Shown here piece after piece: positions 1 through 8,471 of a stretch of DNA of 64,000 bases. Position numbers and translations under genes: made by a program. Source of the stretch: Pseudomonas abieticivorans (GTDB taxonomy: Bacteria > Pseudomonadota > Gammaproteobacteria > Pseudomonadales > Pseudomonadaceae); contig NZ_CP094975.1 in the NCBI RefSeq assembly GCF_023509015.1, forward strand, positions 3,148,501 through 3,212,500. Direction: 5' to 3'. Positions within the stretch are counted from its first letter, which is position 1; the number at the start of each line of letters is the position of its first letter. The notes beneath the pieces were generated by a model, which saw nothing but the letters and a program-made list of their open reading frames with translations, did not search any database and was not told the DNA's origin.

Positions 1-101
1 TCGGCGGTCAGGGCATGTTCCAGAGTGGCAAAGCCTTGGCGGTCCATATCGGTGACCAGGCGTGCAGACGTCGCTTCATCAATAGAGATCAAGTGAGACA
101 T
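1..101 (-). CDS. N-terminal fragment of an unidentified protein (gene runs off the left edge)
   Basis: Only the first 33 codons are present, read leftwards from an ATG at 99-101. The visible peptide begins MSHLISIDEATSARL and contains DRQGFATLEHALTA. That pattern resembles the N-terminus of 2-oxoglutarate/Fe(II) or phytanoyl-CoA-type oxygenases, but there is far too little sequence to assign a family. No convincing Shine-Dalgarno is seen upstream. A long intergenic region precedes it, so it probably has its own promoter there. Confidence 0.45.
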   Translation of the reverse strand, partial: MSHLISIDEATSARLVTDMDRQGFATLEHALTA

Positions 102-712
102 GGCGGCTAACTCGTTGCGTCATAAGTGCATGTGGTGTCGTGGCCGACACCCTGTATTGTTATTTGTTTTATCGCTGGGCAAAGCTACCGCCGGGTCCGC
201 ACGGGGCGGTCCATTAAACAAAGCCAGGTGCACACTTTTTCTAGAGTCAAAGCTACCGCACACCCGCAAAAATCCAGGAGGTGGTCAATAACTTGAAAAG
301 CCCATACTGGCCCGGTTAAAAAAATCGGGCATGCAAAAGTAAGTGTCGGCAGATAATTATTCAGGTATGTCAAAACTTCGTTGCATTGGTGCTCTACGGC
401 ACTCAGTTACCAGCAACTTTTTGGCGGCCGGTGAGAGATATATCGACCCTCTTGTGGAAGCTGTCAATTGCTTTCGTCAAAAAAAAAGGATTAGTCGTAA
501 AATAGGGGGTAGGTAGTCATTAACCTATTGATTTTGTTGAAAGTTAAAAAGTTGACGCTGGCGAAATGATGGTTTTTTTGCCCGTTGAAGCCCAATTGTG
601 CGGGTTTTGTACCATTTTGGGGCGCGCACCCGCGTATTTGCTGGGGGAGGCTTGGTTTGACAGCTTTCCCCCCTAGAATCGGGGGCTTAGGGGGGGATGG
701 TTTTACGTCGTC
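102..712. other. Long intergenic region, no gene seen
   Basis: About 600 bases between the left-edge gene and the terminator of davA. I see no credible coding frame: the short frames have no family resemblance and no ribosome binding sites. The stretch is richer in A/T and homopolymers than its surroundings (A runs near 480, T runs near 575). It holds a partial palindrome resembling an NtrC site at 608-624, and a repeated 12-mer CAAAGCTACCGC near 182 and 250. It must contain the promoter of the left-edge gene, but I cannot place it with confidence. Confidence 0.5.
608..624. promoter_or_regulatory. NtrC-like half-palindrome in the leftmost intergenic region
   Basis: TGTACCATTTTGGGGCG matches the NtrC-type palindrome TGCACCATTTTGGTGCA at 14 of 17 positions. 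No convincing sigma-54 promoter (GG-N10-GC) could be tied to it, so this is only a candidate. Confidence 0.25.
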
Positions 713-742
713 AAAAAAATGAAAGCCCTCACAAAGAGGGCT
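713..742 (-). terminator. Rho-independent terminator of davBA
   Basis: Read on the minus strand, AGCCCTC-TTTGT-GAGGGCT forms a 7-bp stem (724-742), followed shortly by a run of seven T (713-719). It lies about 37 bases after the davA stop codon, as expected for an intrinsic terminator. Confidence 0.85.
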
Positions 743-778
743 GATTGAATGCCGGGTTATTGACTCTTGGCGACCTGA

Positions 779-1564
779 TTACTCATAAAAGTCGGGCCTA
801 CGATCCTGCAGGTATGGCGTTGCTCGCCTTGAGGTTGCCAAGGCCACGGGGTCCAGGGTCGCCAGCAGCAAGCCTTGCGCCGTTGCGGTTTGACTGGCCC
901 AGCTACCCTGCGGGCCGGCTACGCTGCTGAGCCCGCAATAGTGAATGTCGCCCTCGGCCCCTGCGTAATTGGCGTATGCCACGTAGCATTGGTTCTCGTA
1001 GGCGCGGCTACGCATGGTGATTTGGGCGACGAATTCATACGGCGTCATATTGGCGGTGGGTACGACGATCAGGTCGGCCCCAGCCAGGGCCAGTTGGCGA
1101 GCGCTTTCCGGGAATTCGAGGTCGTAGCAGATCAGCAGGCCGATGCGCCAACCGCCCAGCTCCACCACGGGGCTGGCAGCCTGGCCGGGGCTGAACATGG
1201 CATGGTCGAGTTCGCCAAACAAGTGGGTTTTGCGGTAATTGGCCAGGCGCTGCCCGCGGGCGTCAATTATTTGCGCTGCGTTGTACAGGCCGCCCTCGGG
1301 GCCCCGTTCGGGGTAGCCATAAATGATGGCCAAATCGTTGGCTCGGGCCAACTGGGCAACGTACCGGGCGCTTTCGCCATCGGCAGGTTCAGCCAGGCGG
1401 CTGGCCGCCTCATGACCAATGTTGTAGCCGCTGAGGAACATCTCCGGGAACACCAGCAGGTCCACCCCCTGGCTGGCAGCCTGATGCGCGGCGTGGGCCA
1501 TGCGTTGCAGGTTGCCGCCAACGTCCAGCGGCAGCGGTGCACATTGATACAGGGCGATTAGCAT
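779..1564 (-). CDS. davA: 5-aminovaleramidase (delta-aminovaleramidase), nitrilase family
   Basis: Hydrolyses 5-aminopentanamide to 5-aminovalerate and ammonia, the second step of the lysine monooxygenase route in the cytoplasm. The 261-residue protein is a complete carbon-nitrogen hydrolase with the Glu-Lys-Cys triad visible as E41 (FPEMFLSGYN), K112 (YRKTHLFGE) and C146 (LICYDLEFPE). Length and sequence fit Pseudomonas putida DavA. The ATG at 1564 is chosen over an upstream in-frame start at 1675 because an AAGGAG at 1572-1577 sits 7 bases before it and because the protein then begins MLIALYQCAP, as in DavA. It lies 11 bases after davB, so the two are surely co-transcribed, and a strong terminator follows. 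Confidence 0.93.
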   Translation of the reverse strand: MLIALYQCAPLPLDVGGNLQRMAHAAHQAASQGVDLLVFPEMFLSGYNIGHEAASRLAEPADGESARYVAQLARANDLAIIYGYPERGPEGGLYNAAQIIDARGQRLANYRKTHLFGELDHAMFSPGQAASPVVELGGWRIGLLICYDLEFPESARQLALAGADLIVVPTANMTPYEFVAQITMRSRAYENQCYVAYANYAGAEGDIHYCGLSSVAGPQGSWASQTATAQGLLLATLDPVALATSRRATPYLQDRRPDFYE

Positions 1565-1575
1565 GAGCGTGCTCC

Positions 1576-3258
1576 TTATTCCGGCAAAGCGATCGGGCCG
1601 ATCTCGTGGAATACGTCGCCGGGCCCTGGGTTCTCGGCAGCGCAATGCCCACCGAAGTGCTTCATGATCCCCCACACGGCATTCAGCGATGTCTGCACGG
1701 CGCCCTCGACCCAGGCGGGGGTCCAGGAAACGTCGTCACCGGCAATGAAAATGCCGCGCTGGTCGTCAGGCATGTCCTGCTGCATGAAGTGCGCGTACAT
1801 GCGCTGGTTGTAGCGGTAGTGGCCGGGCAGGGCGCCTTTGAATGCGCCGAGGAAGTGCGGGTCGGCCTCCCAGGACACGGTGATAGGGTCGCCGATGATG
1901 CGGCTGGCGATGTCCACGTTCGGATAGATTTTTTTCAAGGCATCCAGGGCCAGTTTTACCCGCTTTTCCACCGGGTGCGGAAGCATCTTCAGGGCATCGC
2001 TCATCCACGAGTAGGACAGGCAGATCACCCCTGGCTTGTCGTCGCCGTTATCGAACAGGTAGGTGCCGCGGGTCAGGCGATCGGTGAGGGTCATGCTCAT
2101 CAGGTCGCGGCCGGTTTCCGGGTCTTTGTCTTTCCAGAAGGGCCGGTCGACCATCACGAAGGTCTTCGATGATTGCATGTAGCGCGTGCGGTCCAGCGCC
2201 ATCCACATCTTCTGCGAAAACAGCGACTCCTCGCATTCGATCTGGGTGGTCAGCAGCCAGCTCTGGCAGGTGGTGAGCACGGCGGCATAGTGGCGGGTAT
2301 CGCCCCAGTTATCGGTGACGGCAAACTGGCCGTCGGCGGCGCGGGCGATCTTTTTCACCCCGGCCCGCGGTGCGCCATGGTGCAGCGAGGCCAGGCTGGT
2401 GCCTGCCGGCCAGTGCGCGCAGCGCTCAGGCACATGCCGCCAGATGCCCAGCGGCACCTGCTCGACACCGCCAACCACGAGGTGCTGATGGTCGTCGCAG
2501 TTGGTCATCACCACCCGGAAAATTTCCAGCATCGAGTTGGGGAAGTCCGAATCCCAGCCGCCGGTGCCAAAACCGACCTGGCCAAACACCTCGCGGTGGT
2601 GGAAGGACAGCTTGGCAAACGCCTTGGACGTGGCGACGAAGTCATAGAAGGTGCGGTCGTCCCACAGCGGTACCAGTTTGTTCCACAGCTCCTTGAGGCG
2701 CGGCACATCGCGGTCGCGAATCGCCTGCTGGATATCACCGAACTGCGAACCGGCCTCCAGGGCATCGGCCCAGGCGTCGGCCACTTCCTGAAACAGCGCG
2801 GGCAAGTCAGCGATTGATTGCGCGTAGTGAGTCTGGCCTTCCAGGTCGATCACCGTGCTGCCAGACGCGGCCGTCAGTGGGTTGGGGAATGGTTTGGTAT
2901 CAAGGCCCAGTTTGTCGACGTAATGGTAGAACGCCGTGGACGACACCGGGAAGCGCATGCCGCCCAGTTCCGCGACGATGCCCTCGGCACCGTTGAACGC
3001 TTGCGAGCGCAGCCGCCCCCCCATCTTCGAGGCTTCATACACCACCGGCTTGAGGCCCAGCTTCATCAGCTCGTAGGCCGCCACCAGCCCGGCGATACCC
3101 GCGCCCACGATCGCAACTTCGGCACCATGGTTCTCTGCAGGAATGCTGCCCAGGCCCGCCGGGTGTTCGATCCAGTCGTCAAACGCGAACGGGAAGTCTG
3201 GCCCGAAGATGGTGATCGGTTTCTTGCCGTCGGCAGGGTGGCGATTGGGCTGGGTCAT
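1576..3258 (-). CDS. davB: L-lysine 2-monooxygenase (flavin monoamine oxidase family)
   Basis: Oxidatively decarboxylates L-lysine to 5-aminopentanamide using FAD and O2, the entry to the 5-aminovalerate pathway. The 560-residue protein has the dinucleotide-binding motif VAIVGAGIAGLVAAYEL near residues 49-65, followed by the E-(x)3-GGR-type segment YEASKMGGRLRS. The C-terminal FAD segment is GIFIAGDDVSWTPAWVEGAV. It matches the lysine/tryptophan/phenylalanine 2-monooxygenase branch, and the linked DavA-type amidase settles the substrate as lysine. The ATG at 3258 gives MTQPNRHPADGKKP, the family N-terminus; an in-frame start at 3321 would add an unlikely extension. The stop overlaps the davA ribosome binding site. 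Regulation is probably by the adjacent Lrp-type protein. Confidence 0.93.
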   Translation of the reverse strand: MTQPNRHPADGKKPITIFGPDFPFAFDDWIEHPAGLGSIPAENHGAEVAIVGAGIAGLVAAYELMKLGLKPVVYEASKMGGRLRSQAFNGAEGIVAELGGMRFPVSSTAFYHYVDKLGLDTKPFPNPLTAASGSTVIDLEGQTHYAQSIADLPALFQEVADAWADALEAGSQFGDIQQAIRDRDVPRLKELWNKLVPLWDDRTFYDFVATSKAFAKLSFHHREVFGQVGFGTGGWDSDFPNSMLEIFRVVMTNCDDHQHLVVGGVEQVPLGIWRHVPERCAHWPAGTSLASLHHGAPRAGVKKIARAADGQFAVTDNWGDTRHYAAVLTTCQSWLLTTQIECEESLFSQKMWMALDRTRYMQSSKTFVMVDRPFWKDKDPETGRDLMSMTLTDRLTRGTYLFDNGDDKPGVICLSYSWMSDALKMLPHPVEKRVKLALDALKKIYPNVDIASRIIGDPITVSWEADPHFLGAFKGALPGHYRYNQRMYAHFMQQDMPDDQRGIFIAGDDVSWTPAWVEGAVQTSLNAVWGIMKHFGGHCAAENPGPGDVFHEIGPIALPE

Positions 3259-3483
3259 GGCGGGCCTTGGAGTCGGTGGGTACGGACCGGAAGGGTCAGT
3301 ATAGGAAAGACTGACGGCCATTTTAGGGAGTGGGGTGTTCGTAAATAAGGAGCAGAGTGTCGTCTAAATGATTGAGTTTAATGCGAAGTGACGAATACTT
3401 TGGTCAAAATGACGTAGTCGCGGCCGAAGGCTGCGGCAGGAGTGCCAGCACCCCTTCGCCAGCGACGTAAGCTTGGCCAGAGG

Positions 3484-3945
3484 TCAAAGAGGCTGCCCAC
3501 GATCCACCTTGTTACTCAATATGATCGACGTCGTGGTCTTTTCTACGCCGTCCACCCCGCCGATCTGATCGAGCAGTTGGTCCAGTTGCTCCGGGGAGTC
3601 GGTACGCAACCACGCCACGTAATCAAACTCGCCACTCACTGCACACAGTTGCTGCACCTGCGCCAAGCCGCTCAGGCGGCGCACCACCTCTTTGCCCGAG
3701 CGCGGTTGCACGGTGATGCCGACATACGCCTGCAACCCCCCTTCCACCAGCCGCTGCCCCAGGCGTACGCCATAGCCGGTGATGACCTTGGCCTTCTCCA
3801 GCCGTGCCAGGCGCGAATTCACCGTGGTACGGGCAATGCCCAGTTGGCGGGCGAGCATGGCCACGCTTTCACGGGCATTGATCTGCAGGGCGGCGATCAG
3901 TTGGTGGTCGATCTCGTCGAGGTGGGTGGGGCGGGTGTCGGGCAA
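3484..3945 (-). CDS. Lrp/AsnC family transcriptional regulator
   Basis: Cytoplasmic amino-acid-responsive DNA-binding protein. The N-terminal winged helix-turn-helix includes HLDEIDHQLIAALQINAR and LARQLGIARTTVNSRLARL; the C-terminal ligand-binding RAM domain includes AYVGITVQPRSG and GEFDYVAWL. I prefer a TTG start at 3945 (153 residues, the usual size). It is preceded by GGAG six bases upstream, and homologues begin PDTRP..LDEID. An ATG at 4014 is also open, but it would add 23 residues and overlaps the end of a decayed upstream gene. It lies just upstream of davB on the same strand, with a 225-base gap, so it is a likely regulator of davBA. That role is inferred from position only. Confidence 0.85.
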   Translation of the reverse strand: MPDTRPTHLDEIDHQLIAALQINARESVAMLARQLGIARTTVNSRLARLEKAKVITGYGVRLGQRLVEGGLQAYVGITVQPRSGKEVVRRLSGLAQVQQLCAVSGEFDYVAWLRTDSPEQLDQLLDQIGGVDGVEKTTTSIILSNKVDRGQPL

Positions 3946-4010
3946 GGGGGGCTCCGGGGTTCTGATAGGCAGTTGAGCGCCTTCGCTGGCTTGGCAGGCG
4001 CGGTGCATGT

Positions 4011-4140
4011 TCATGCAAAGACCACTTCAATTCGGCCTTCTCGTCGAGAACGAGGGGCTTGCTTGACGACAATCTGCACGTCCCGACCCAATCGAGCCAA
4101 GCATTCGATTATTTTGGACCGAAGGGTTCCCTGGGGTAAA
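4011..4140 (-). pseudogene. C-terminal remnant of an XRE/HTH_37-type regulator (antitoxin-like)
   Basis: A reading frame ending in TGA at 4011-4013 encodes GTLRSKIIECLARLGRDV followed by a basic tail ending GRIEVVFA. This resembles the C-terminus of small XRE/HTH_37 proteins, often HigA-like antitoxins, whose last helix reads L..L...LG.DV.I.V.P. The helix-turn-helix core that should precede it is missing: upstream the frame runs into unrelated sequence and the end of the acyltransferase gene. Its stop overlaps an ATG of the Lrp-type frame. I read it as a truncated relic, not an expressed gene. The family call rests on recall of the pattern and needs a profile search. Confidence 0.5.
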
Positions 4141-4176
4141 GGGCGATGCGTCTCCCTGCCCCTGGGTGCGTGAAGG

Positions 4177-6111
4177 TTAATTGCTCTGGTTTTTGAACAC
4201 CGGCACAAACAAGTCCTTCAACTGCTCATCCCCTGCATCCACCAGGTGGTTGTCATCATGGTAGAGCGCCACCCCGCCCAGCGAGCCCATGCATTTGCCG
4301 TTCTGGCACAGGTAGGCCGTGGGGTCGATGGCCTTGGCGCCGCAGCGGGCAACGGCTTGGTCGATGGCCTGGTTGGCCACCTCGTTGCGTTTGGCATATT
4401 GGCGTTGCGGCGTGTACACGTCGCTGACCTGGCTTGCGAACTGCGCGCGCAGGTTCAGGCCCTTGTAGACGTTGAACGGCATTTCCGGGATTGGCCGCAC
4501 CAAGTACACCGGTCGGTTGCTGGCCAGGGCACAGACCGTGTTGGTGTACTCATCGATGTAGCGTTTGGCGAACAGCGCCGGGCTGGTCTTTTTGCCTGGC
4601 TCGAAGCTGACCGTGTATTTGCTCGGCTTTACCGTGTCGGCATACAGCGAGGCACGGCTGAACAGTACCAACGGCAGGCCGGGATAGCTTTGCTTGAGGC
4701 GCTCAAGCTTGTCGCGGTTGAAGTCGCGGCAGGTGCTGGCCTGGGTTTTGTTGTGCATGTCGAAATCGAGCAGCAGCGGGCAGCCGCCATGCCACCACAG
4801 CAGGGTGGAGCCCGGGTTGACCCGTTGCACCGCCGATGCCGTGGCGTGGGCATGGCTATCCCCCATCAGGATCACCGTGGGCGCGCCTTTGCCCAGGGTG
4901 CACTCCTCGGAGTCGAACGGTTGCTTGGTGCAGGTTTGAGGGTATCGCTCGCTGGCTTCAAGCGGCGCTACCGGCTCGGTGTAAAAGAACCGCGCGCCCG
5001 GGTGATCCTTGAGCAAGGACGCGGTGACGGAAGCGAGAACCACAACAGCTACGGTTGCGCCGGCAAACACGCCAAGGGTTTTGCGCGGCGAGCCGGCAGG
5101 TTTTTCGTGCCGCTCGATATAGCGCCAGGACACATGCCCGAGGGCGAACGACAGGGCAATGCCGCCGAGCATGTACTGCCAGCTGTTCAGCAGCCCCAGC
5201 AAGTACAGCACGACCACCAGCGGCCAGTGCCACAGGTAAACCGAGTAGGAAATACGCCCGGCCCACTGCAATATGCCCAGCTTGCCCAGCAGCGAATCAC
5301 GGTCGCCGTACACCACGATCAGGGTCGACAGCACGGGGAGCAGCGCCAGGTAACCGGGCCACGGAGCTTCGCTGCTCAGCAGCAGGGCGCTCCCTACGAT
5401 ACCGACCAGCCCCACCGGCACCAGCAGGCGATGAGCGGCATGGGTGCGGCGCAGGGGGAACAGAAAGGCCATGCCCCCCATCAGCAGTTCCCAGGCGCGG
5501 CTGGGCAACATGTAGAACGCCAGGGTTTCGCGCCATTGAGTCATGGCAATCGAGGCAAGCAGCGAAGCGACCGTCAAGGCCACCACGGCCATCTTGAGCT
5601 TGCGCAACCCCAGCCAACGGGCGCCCGCCATCATGGCAATCGGGTACAGCAGGTAGAACTGCCACTCCACCGACAAGCTCCAGGTGTGCAGTAGCCAGTT
5701 CTCTTGGGGCGGCGCGTCGAAATAGCCGCCGCTTTTCGCCAGCTCGAAGTTGGAGGTAAACAGCAGGCTGCTCTTGATTGCCCGCAGTATCGCCCGATAG
5801 TCGTCGATCGGCAGGTACAGGAAGCCCAGCACCATCAAGGCAATGCACAGCCCCATCAGCGCCGGGATGATCCGGCGTGCGCGGGCCATGTAAAAGCGCA
5901 GCAGCGAAAACGAACGGTTTTCCAGGCCGGAAAACACAATGCCGGTCATCAGGTAGCCGGAGATGACGAAGAACACGTCCACGCCGATAAAGCCGCCATG
6001 GAACAGCGCGGGGTTGAAGTGGAACAGTACGACGGCCATGACGGCAAGCGCGCGCAGGGCATTGATATTGGCATTGAAGGGCATTACGGCATCCGGCCTG
6101 TTGTTCGCCAC
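4177..6111 (-). CDS. OafA/YrhL-type membrane O-acyltransferase with C-terminal SGNH domain
   Basis: Predicted inner-membrane enzyme that transfers acetyl groups to surface polysaccharide (lipopolysaccharide O-antigen or a related glycan). The N-terminal ~370 residues are an acyltransferase-3 domain with about ten membrane segments and the signature INALRALAVMAVVLFHF plus GGFIGVDVFFVISGYLMT. The C-terminal ~270 residues are a periplasmic SGNH hydrolase-like domain with GDSHAHATAS and a late D-x-x-H type motif (YHDDNHL). The 644-residue length is normal for the fused form. The start shown is a GTG at 6111; an ATG at 6084 (MPFNANINALRAL) is an equally good candidate, and neither has a strong ribosome binding site. 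The exact glycan target is unknown. Confidence 0.85.
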   Translation of the reverse strand: MANNRPDAVMPFNANINALRALAVMAVVLFHFNPALFHGGFIGVDVFFVISGYLMTGIVFSGLENRSFSLLRFYMARARRIIPALMGLCIALMVLGFLYLPIDDYRAILRAIKSSLLFTSNFELAKSGGYFDAPPQENWLLHTWSLSVEWQFYLLYPIAMMAGARWLGLRKLKMAVVALTVASLLASIAMTQWRETLAFYMLPSRAWELLMGGMAFLFPLRRTHAAHRLLVPVGLVGIVGSALLLSSEAPWPGYLALLPVLSTLIVVYGDRDSLLGKLGILQWAGRISYSVYLWHWPLVVVLYLLGLLNSWQYMLGGIALSFALGHVSWRYIERHEKPAGSPRKTLGVFAGATVAVVVLASVTASLLKDHPGARFFYTEPVAPLEASERYPQTCTKQPFDSEECTLGKGAPTVILMGDSHAHATASAVQRVNPGSTLLWWHGGCPLLLDFDMHNKTQASTCRDFNRDKLERLKQSYPGLPLVLFSRASLYADTVKPSKYTVSFEPGKKTSPALFAKRYIDEYTNTVCALASNRPVYLVRPIPEMPFNVYKGLNLRAQFASQVSDVYTPQRQYAKRNEVANQAIDQAVARCGAKAIDPTAYLCQNGKCMGSLGGVALYHDDNHLVDAGDEQLKDLFVPVFKNQSN

Positions 6112-6368
6112 CCAAGGGTTTTAACGGGGGTGTGGGTGGGTTTGGGCGAGTAGGCTAAGGGGCGCAGGCGGGGGAGGCAACCAGATGTACATAATTTTAT
6201 CTAGATGAATACGACTTCGTACGTTGTAGGGCAATTCTCTTTCTTCTATGGAAAGGGCTCGCACTGCGTTTGTTCGGGCCTGGGTGTGCGACGCGACCAT
6301 GCCACTTTGTCAGGTAAAGCTATGCTGCTTCGCAGATGCCTCGCGCCTTTCAGTGCCTCAGGAGCCTC

Positions 6369-7322
6369 ATGAACATACTCGTTACCGGCGCCACCGGCTT
6401 TCTCGGCCAAGCAGTCAGCAACGCACTGGCCGTATTGCCAGGTACCCAAGTGCTGGGCACCACGCGCGGGGCCGCAGGCTCGGCGCCAAGCCAGGTGCCG
6501 CTGATCGCCGTGGGTGACATCTCGGCCACCACGGATTGGTCGGCAGCCCTTCAGGGCATCGAGGTCGTGGTGCACATTGCCGCCCGCCTGAACCTGGCCA
6601 CCGACACCAGCGCCAACCCGCTGGCCGAATACCGGCGCACCAACCTCGAGGGCACCCTGGCACTGGCGCGGCAGGCGCTGGCGGCCGGTGTTCGGCGCTT
6701 GATCTTCATCAGCTCCGTGGGGGTCAATGGCTCGGTTACCACCGGCACGCCGTTTGACGAGGCCTCGGTACCGGAGCCCGATGGCGACTACGCGCGCTCC
6801 AAGTTCGAGGCCGAGGAGGGCCTGCGCGCGTTGGTGCAGGGCACGACGATGGACGTGGTCCTCATCCGCCCGCCACTGATCTACGCCGCCCACGCGCGGC
6901 GCAATTTCCCGCGATTATTGAAGCTGGTGGATTCCGGCCTGCCGCTGCCCTTCGCCGCGCTCGACAACCGCCGCAGCATGGTCGCCCTGGAAAACCTGGT
7001 GGACTTCATCGTGCTGTGCACGCACCACCCAGATGCGGGCAACCAGTTGTTCCTGATATCCGATGGCGAAGACGCCTCCACGGCGCAGATCGTTCGCTGT
7101 TTGGCCGCCAGCATGGGCCGCACGCCACGGCTGCTTCCGGTGCCGGATGGCTTGATGCGCTGGGGCGCGAAGTTGGTGGGCAAGCAGAACATGTACACCA
7201 CGCTGTGTGCGTCGTTGCAGGTGGACTCTGGCAAGGCGCGCAGGTTGCTGGGGTGGGTGCCGCCGTTGACGCTGGAACAGGCGCTGGGGAAGACGGGGCG
7301 GGAGTATAAACAGGCGAGGTGA
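6369..7322 (+). CDS. UDP-glucose 4-epimerase-like NAD-dependent epimerase/dehydratase (WbpV-like)
   Basis: An extended short-chain dehydrogenase of 317 residues, likely acting on a UDP-sugar for surface-polysaccharide synthesis. The N-terminal NAD motif is TGATGFLG. The catalytic Ser and Tyr-x-x-x-Lys appear in FISSVGVNGS and YARSKFEAE. The C-terminal half (SLQVDSGKARRLLGW) is typical of the WbpV-type epimerases found next to WbpL initiating glycosyltransferases in O-antigen clusters. The ATG at 6369 is chosen because AGGAG lies at 6360-6364 and the NAD motif then falls at residues 7-14. No glycosyltransferase follows; instead the gene ends about 90 bases before the island repeat. Sugar specificity cannot be read from sequence. 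Confidence 0.85.
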   Translation: MNILVTGATGFLGQAVSNALAVLPGTQVLGTTRGAAGSAPSQVPLIAVGDISATTDWSAALQGIEVVVHIAARLNLATDTSANPLAEYRRTNLEGTLALARQALAAGVRRLIFISSVGVNGSVTTGTPFDEASVPEPDGDYARSKFEAEEGLRALVQGTTMDVVLIRPPLIYAAHARRNFPRLLKLVDSGLPLPFAALDNRRSMVALENLVDFIVLCTHHPDAGNQLFLISDGEDASTAQIVRCLAASMGRTPRLLPVPDGLMRWGAKLVGKQNMYTTLCASLQVDSGKARRLLGWVPPLTLEQALGKTGREYKQAR

Positions 7323-7413
7323 TTGCGCAGGGTAGGGGTGTATTTTATTGAAGTTGAAGTGGACACTTCCGTGTTTTGGAAAGAAATCGGAGTGATCTAA
7401 AACGAGATACCAC

Positions 7414-7494
7414 AAACACGAAAGCCGCGCAGTGCGCGGCTTTGAAGGTGGTGGGCCCAGTAGGACTCGAACCTACGACCAAGGGATTATGAGT
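7414..7494 (+). repeat. attL-like 81-bp direct repeat: copy of tRNA 3' half plus its terminator
   Basis: Perfect 81-bp copy of 11003-11083. It contains the terminator hairpin AAAGCCGCGC-AGT-GCGCGGCTTT (7421-7443) and the 3' 46 nucleotides of the tRNA, from the anticodon loop to CCA (7449-7494). Identity stops exactly in the anticodon loop, a usual crossover place for tyrosine recombinases. The 5' half of the tRNA is absent here, so this copy is not a functional gene. Confidence 0.9.
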
Positions 7495-7817
7495 TGCTGG
7501 GCGACGTGCCATGCCTAGAGAAGTCGTTCGTAGGTGAACGTAGGTTGGCATAGCTGGAGGCCCCGTAGCACATGGTGTTGAGAGTAGATTGGAGAAGGCT
7601 GCTCAAGCTGAGTATTATACCGGCAATGTACCGCGCTTGGACGACTAAACGCGCCCTCACATGACCCCTACGGGGTAGCTCGTAGGCGGACCTTGTGTGT
7701 GAAAAGTTTGAAGATGAGGATGGGTTTCTCGAGAGCGCCCGCGCTACGCTGCCTTTCGACGAGCTTTATCGTTAGCTCATGGCCTGTGATGGTTCTTGTT
7801 CCCAGGGGGTATCAGAC
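7495..7817. other. Non-coding stretch at the left side of the island
   Basis: About 320 bases with no believable coding frame, no clear promoter and no family resemblance on either strand. It includes a short GC-rich hairpin-like segment (CCCCTACGGGG near 7664). I see nothing else. Confidence 0.4.
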
Positions 7818-8051
7818 ATGCGTCAATCACTAATTGATTCCATCGGCCGTGAATCCGCCCTCAAACTGATGGACGATGCCGTGTTGCAGGCCATTGACGA
7901 AAACGACAGCTCTGGCGTTTTGCGCAAAGCAAAAACAGCCGAAGTGGTTGATAGCATCCAGTGCGTCGGCGGGGATGGCCGTCAGGCTGCTCCGGTTGCC
8001 GTTCGATCACCAGCATCTCGATCGCTCAGCAAAAAAATCCCTATTGCATGA
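7818..8051 (+). CDS. Hypothetical small protein in the island
   Basis: A possible 77-residue protein beginning MRQSLIDSIGRES, with an in-frame upstream ATG at 7779. A purine-rich AGGGGGT lies 10 bases before the chosen ATG. The first ~45 residues look protein-like (acidic, helix-forming), while the rest (Ser/Arg/Ala rich) looks like drift. I do not recognise it. It may be the decayed N-terminus of a longer island gene. Confidence 0.3.
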   Translation: MRQSLIDSIGRESALKLMDDAVLQAIDENDSSGVLRKAKTAEVVDSIQCVGGDGRQAAPVAVRSPASRSLSKKIPIA

Positions 8052-8171
8052 TGAGACTGGACCTAGTTCGGCAGCCTATCGCTGAGCTAGGGGTGCTCGC
8101 AGAATTCGGGAAATTGTAGCTTAAGCCCACGTCTGATTGATTTGTTGTGATTTATAAAATACAATCTGCCG

Positions 8172-8471
8172 ATGATCGGAATCAAACAAACCGCTACTTT
8201 CATGACTTGGGAAAGCAAGCTGAAGGATCAGCGGGCGAAGGCCGCAATTGCCGCCCGCATCTTCCGCTTGGCGAACGGTCTACCCGGCGACGTGTCACCC
8301 GTCGGTCAGGGAGTGAGCGAGTTGAGAATTCACTATGGCCCTGGCTATCGGGTGTACTTCCAACAGCGCGGGACGGAAATCGTCATCCTGCTATGTGGTG
8401 GAGACAAGAGCAGTCAGGCAAGGGACATAGAAACGGCGAAACGCCTGGCAAATGAGTGGAGGCCACAATGA
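8172..8471 (+). CDS. RelE/ParE-superfamily toxin (HigB-like addiction-module killer)
   Basis: A 99-residue basic protein of the phage Gp49/HigB-type killer family. It begins MIGIKQTATFMTWESKL and contains the typical core GVSELRIHYGPGYRVYF and a late CGGDKSSQARDIETAK. These proteins usually act as ribosome-dependent mRNA interferases neutralised by the partner encoded next door. The stop codon overlaps the antitoxin ATG (ATGA at 8468-8471), so the pair is translationally coupled, with the toxin first as in higBA loci. No strong Shine-Dalgarno is visible. An AT-rich TATAAAAT lies about 15 bases upstream and could be part of the promoter. Confidence 0.88.
   Translation: MIGIKQTATFMTWESKLKDQRAKAAIAARIFRLANGLPGDVSPVGQGVSELRIHYGPGYRVYFQQRGTEIVILLCGGDKSSQARDIETAKRLANEWRPQ

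Noticed and set aside
657..679. TTGACA followed by TAGAAT as a sigma-70 promoter
   Set aside because: Spacing between the boxes is only 11 bases, and it would point towards the convergent terminator of davA rather than a gene.
4246..5694. 482-codon plus-strand frame opposite the acyltransferase
   Set aside because: Gln/Arg/Ala-rich antisense shadow without family resemblance, while the minus-strand gene has clear motifs.
7449..7494. Apparent second tRNA gene
   Set aside because: Only the 3' half from the anticodon loop to CCA is present; the D arm and 5' acceptor strand are absent, so it is the duplicated att site.
7876..8085. Alternative 69-codon frame overlapping the small island gene
   Set aside because: Basic, cysteine-rich, low-complexity translation with no ribosome binding site; likely chance.
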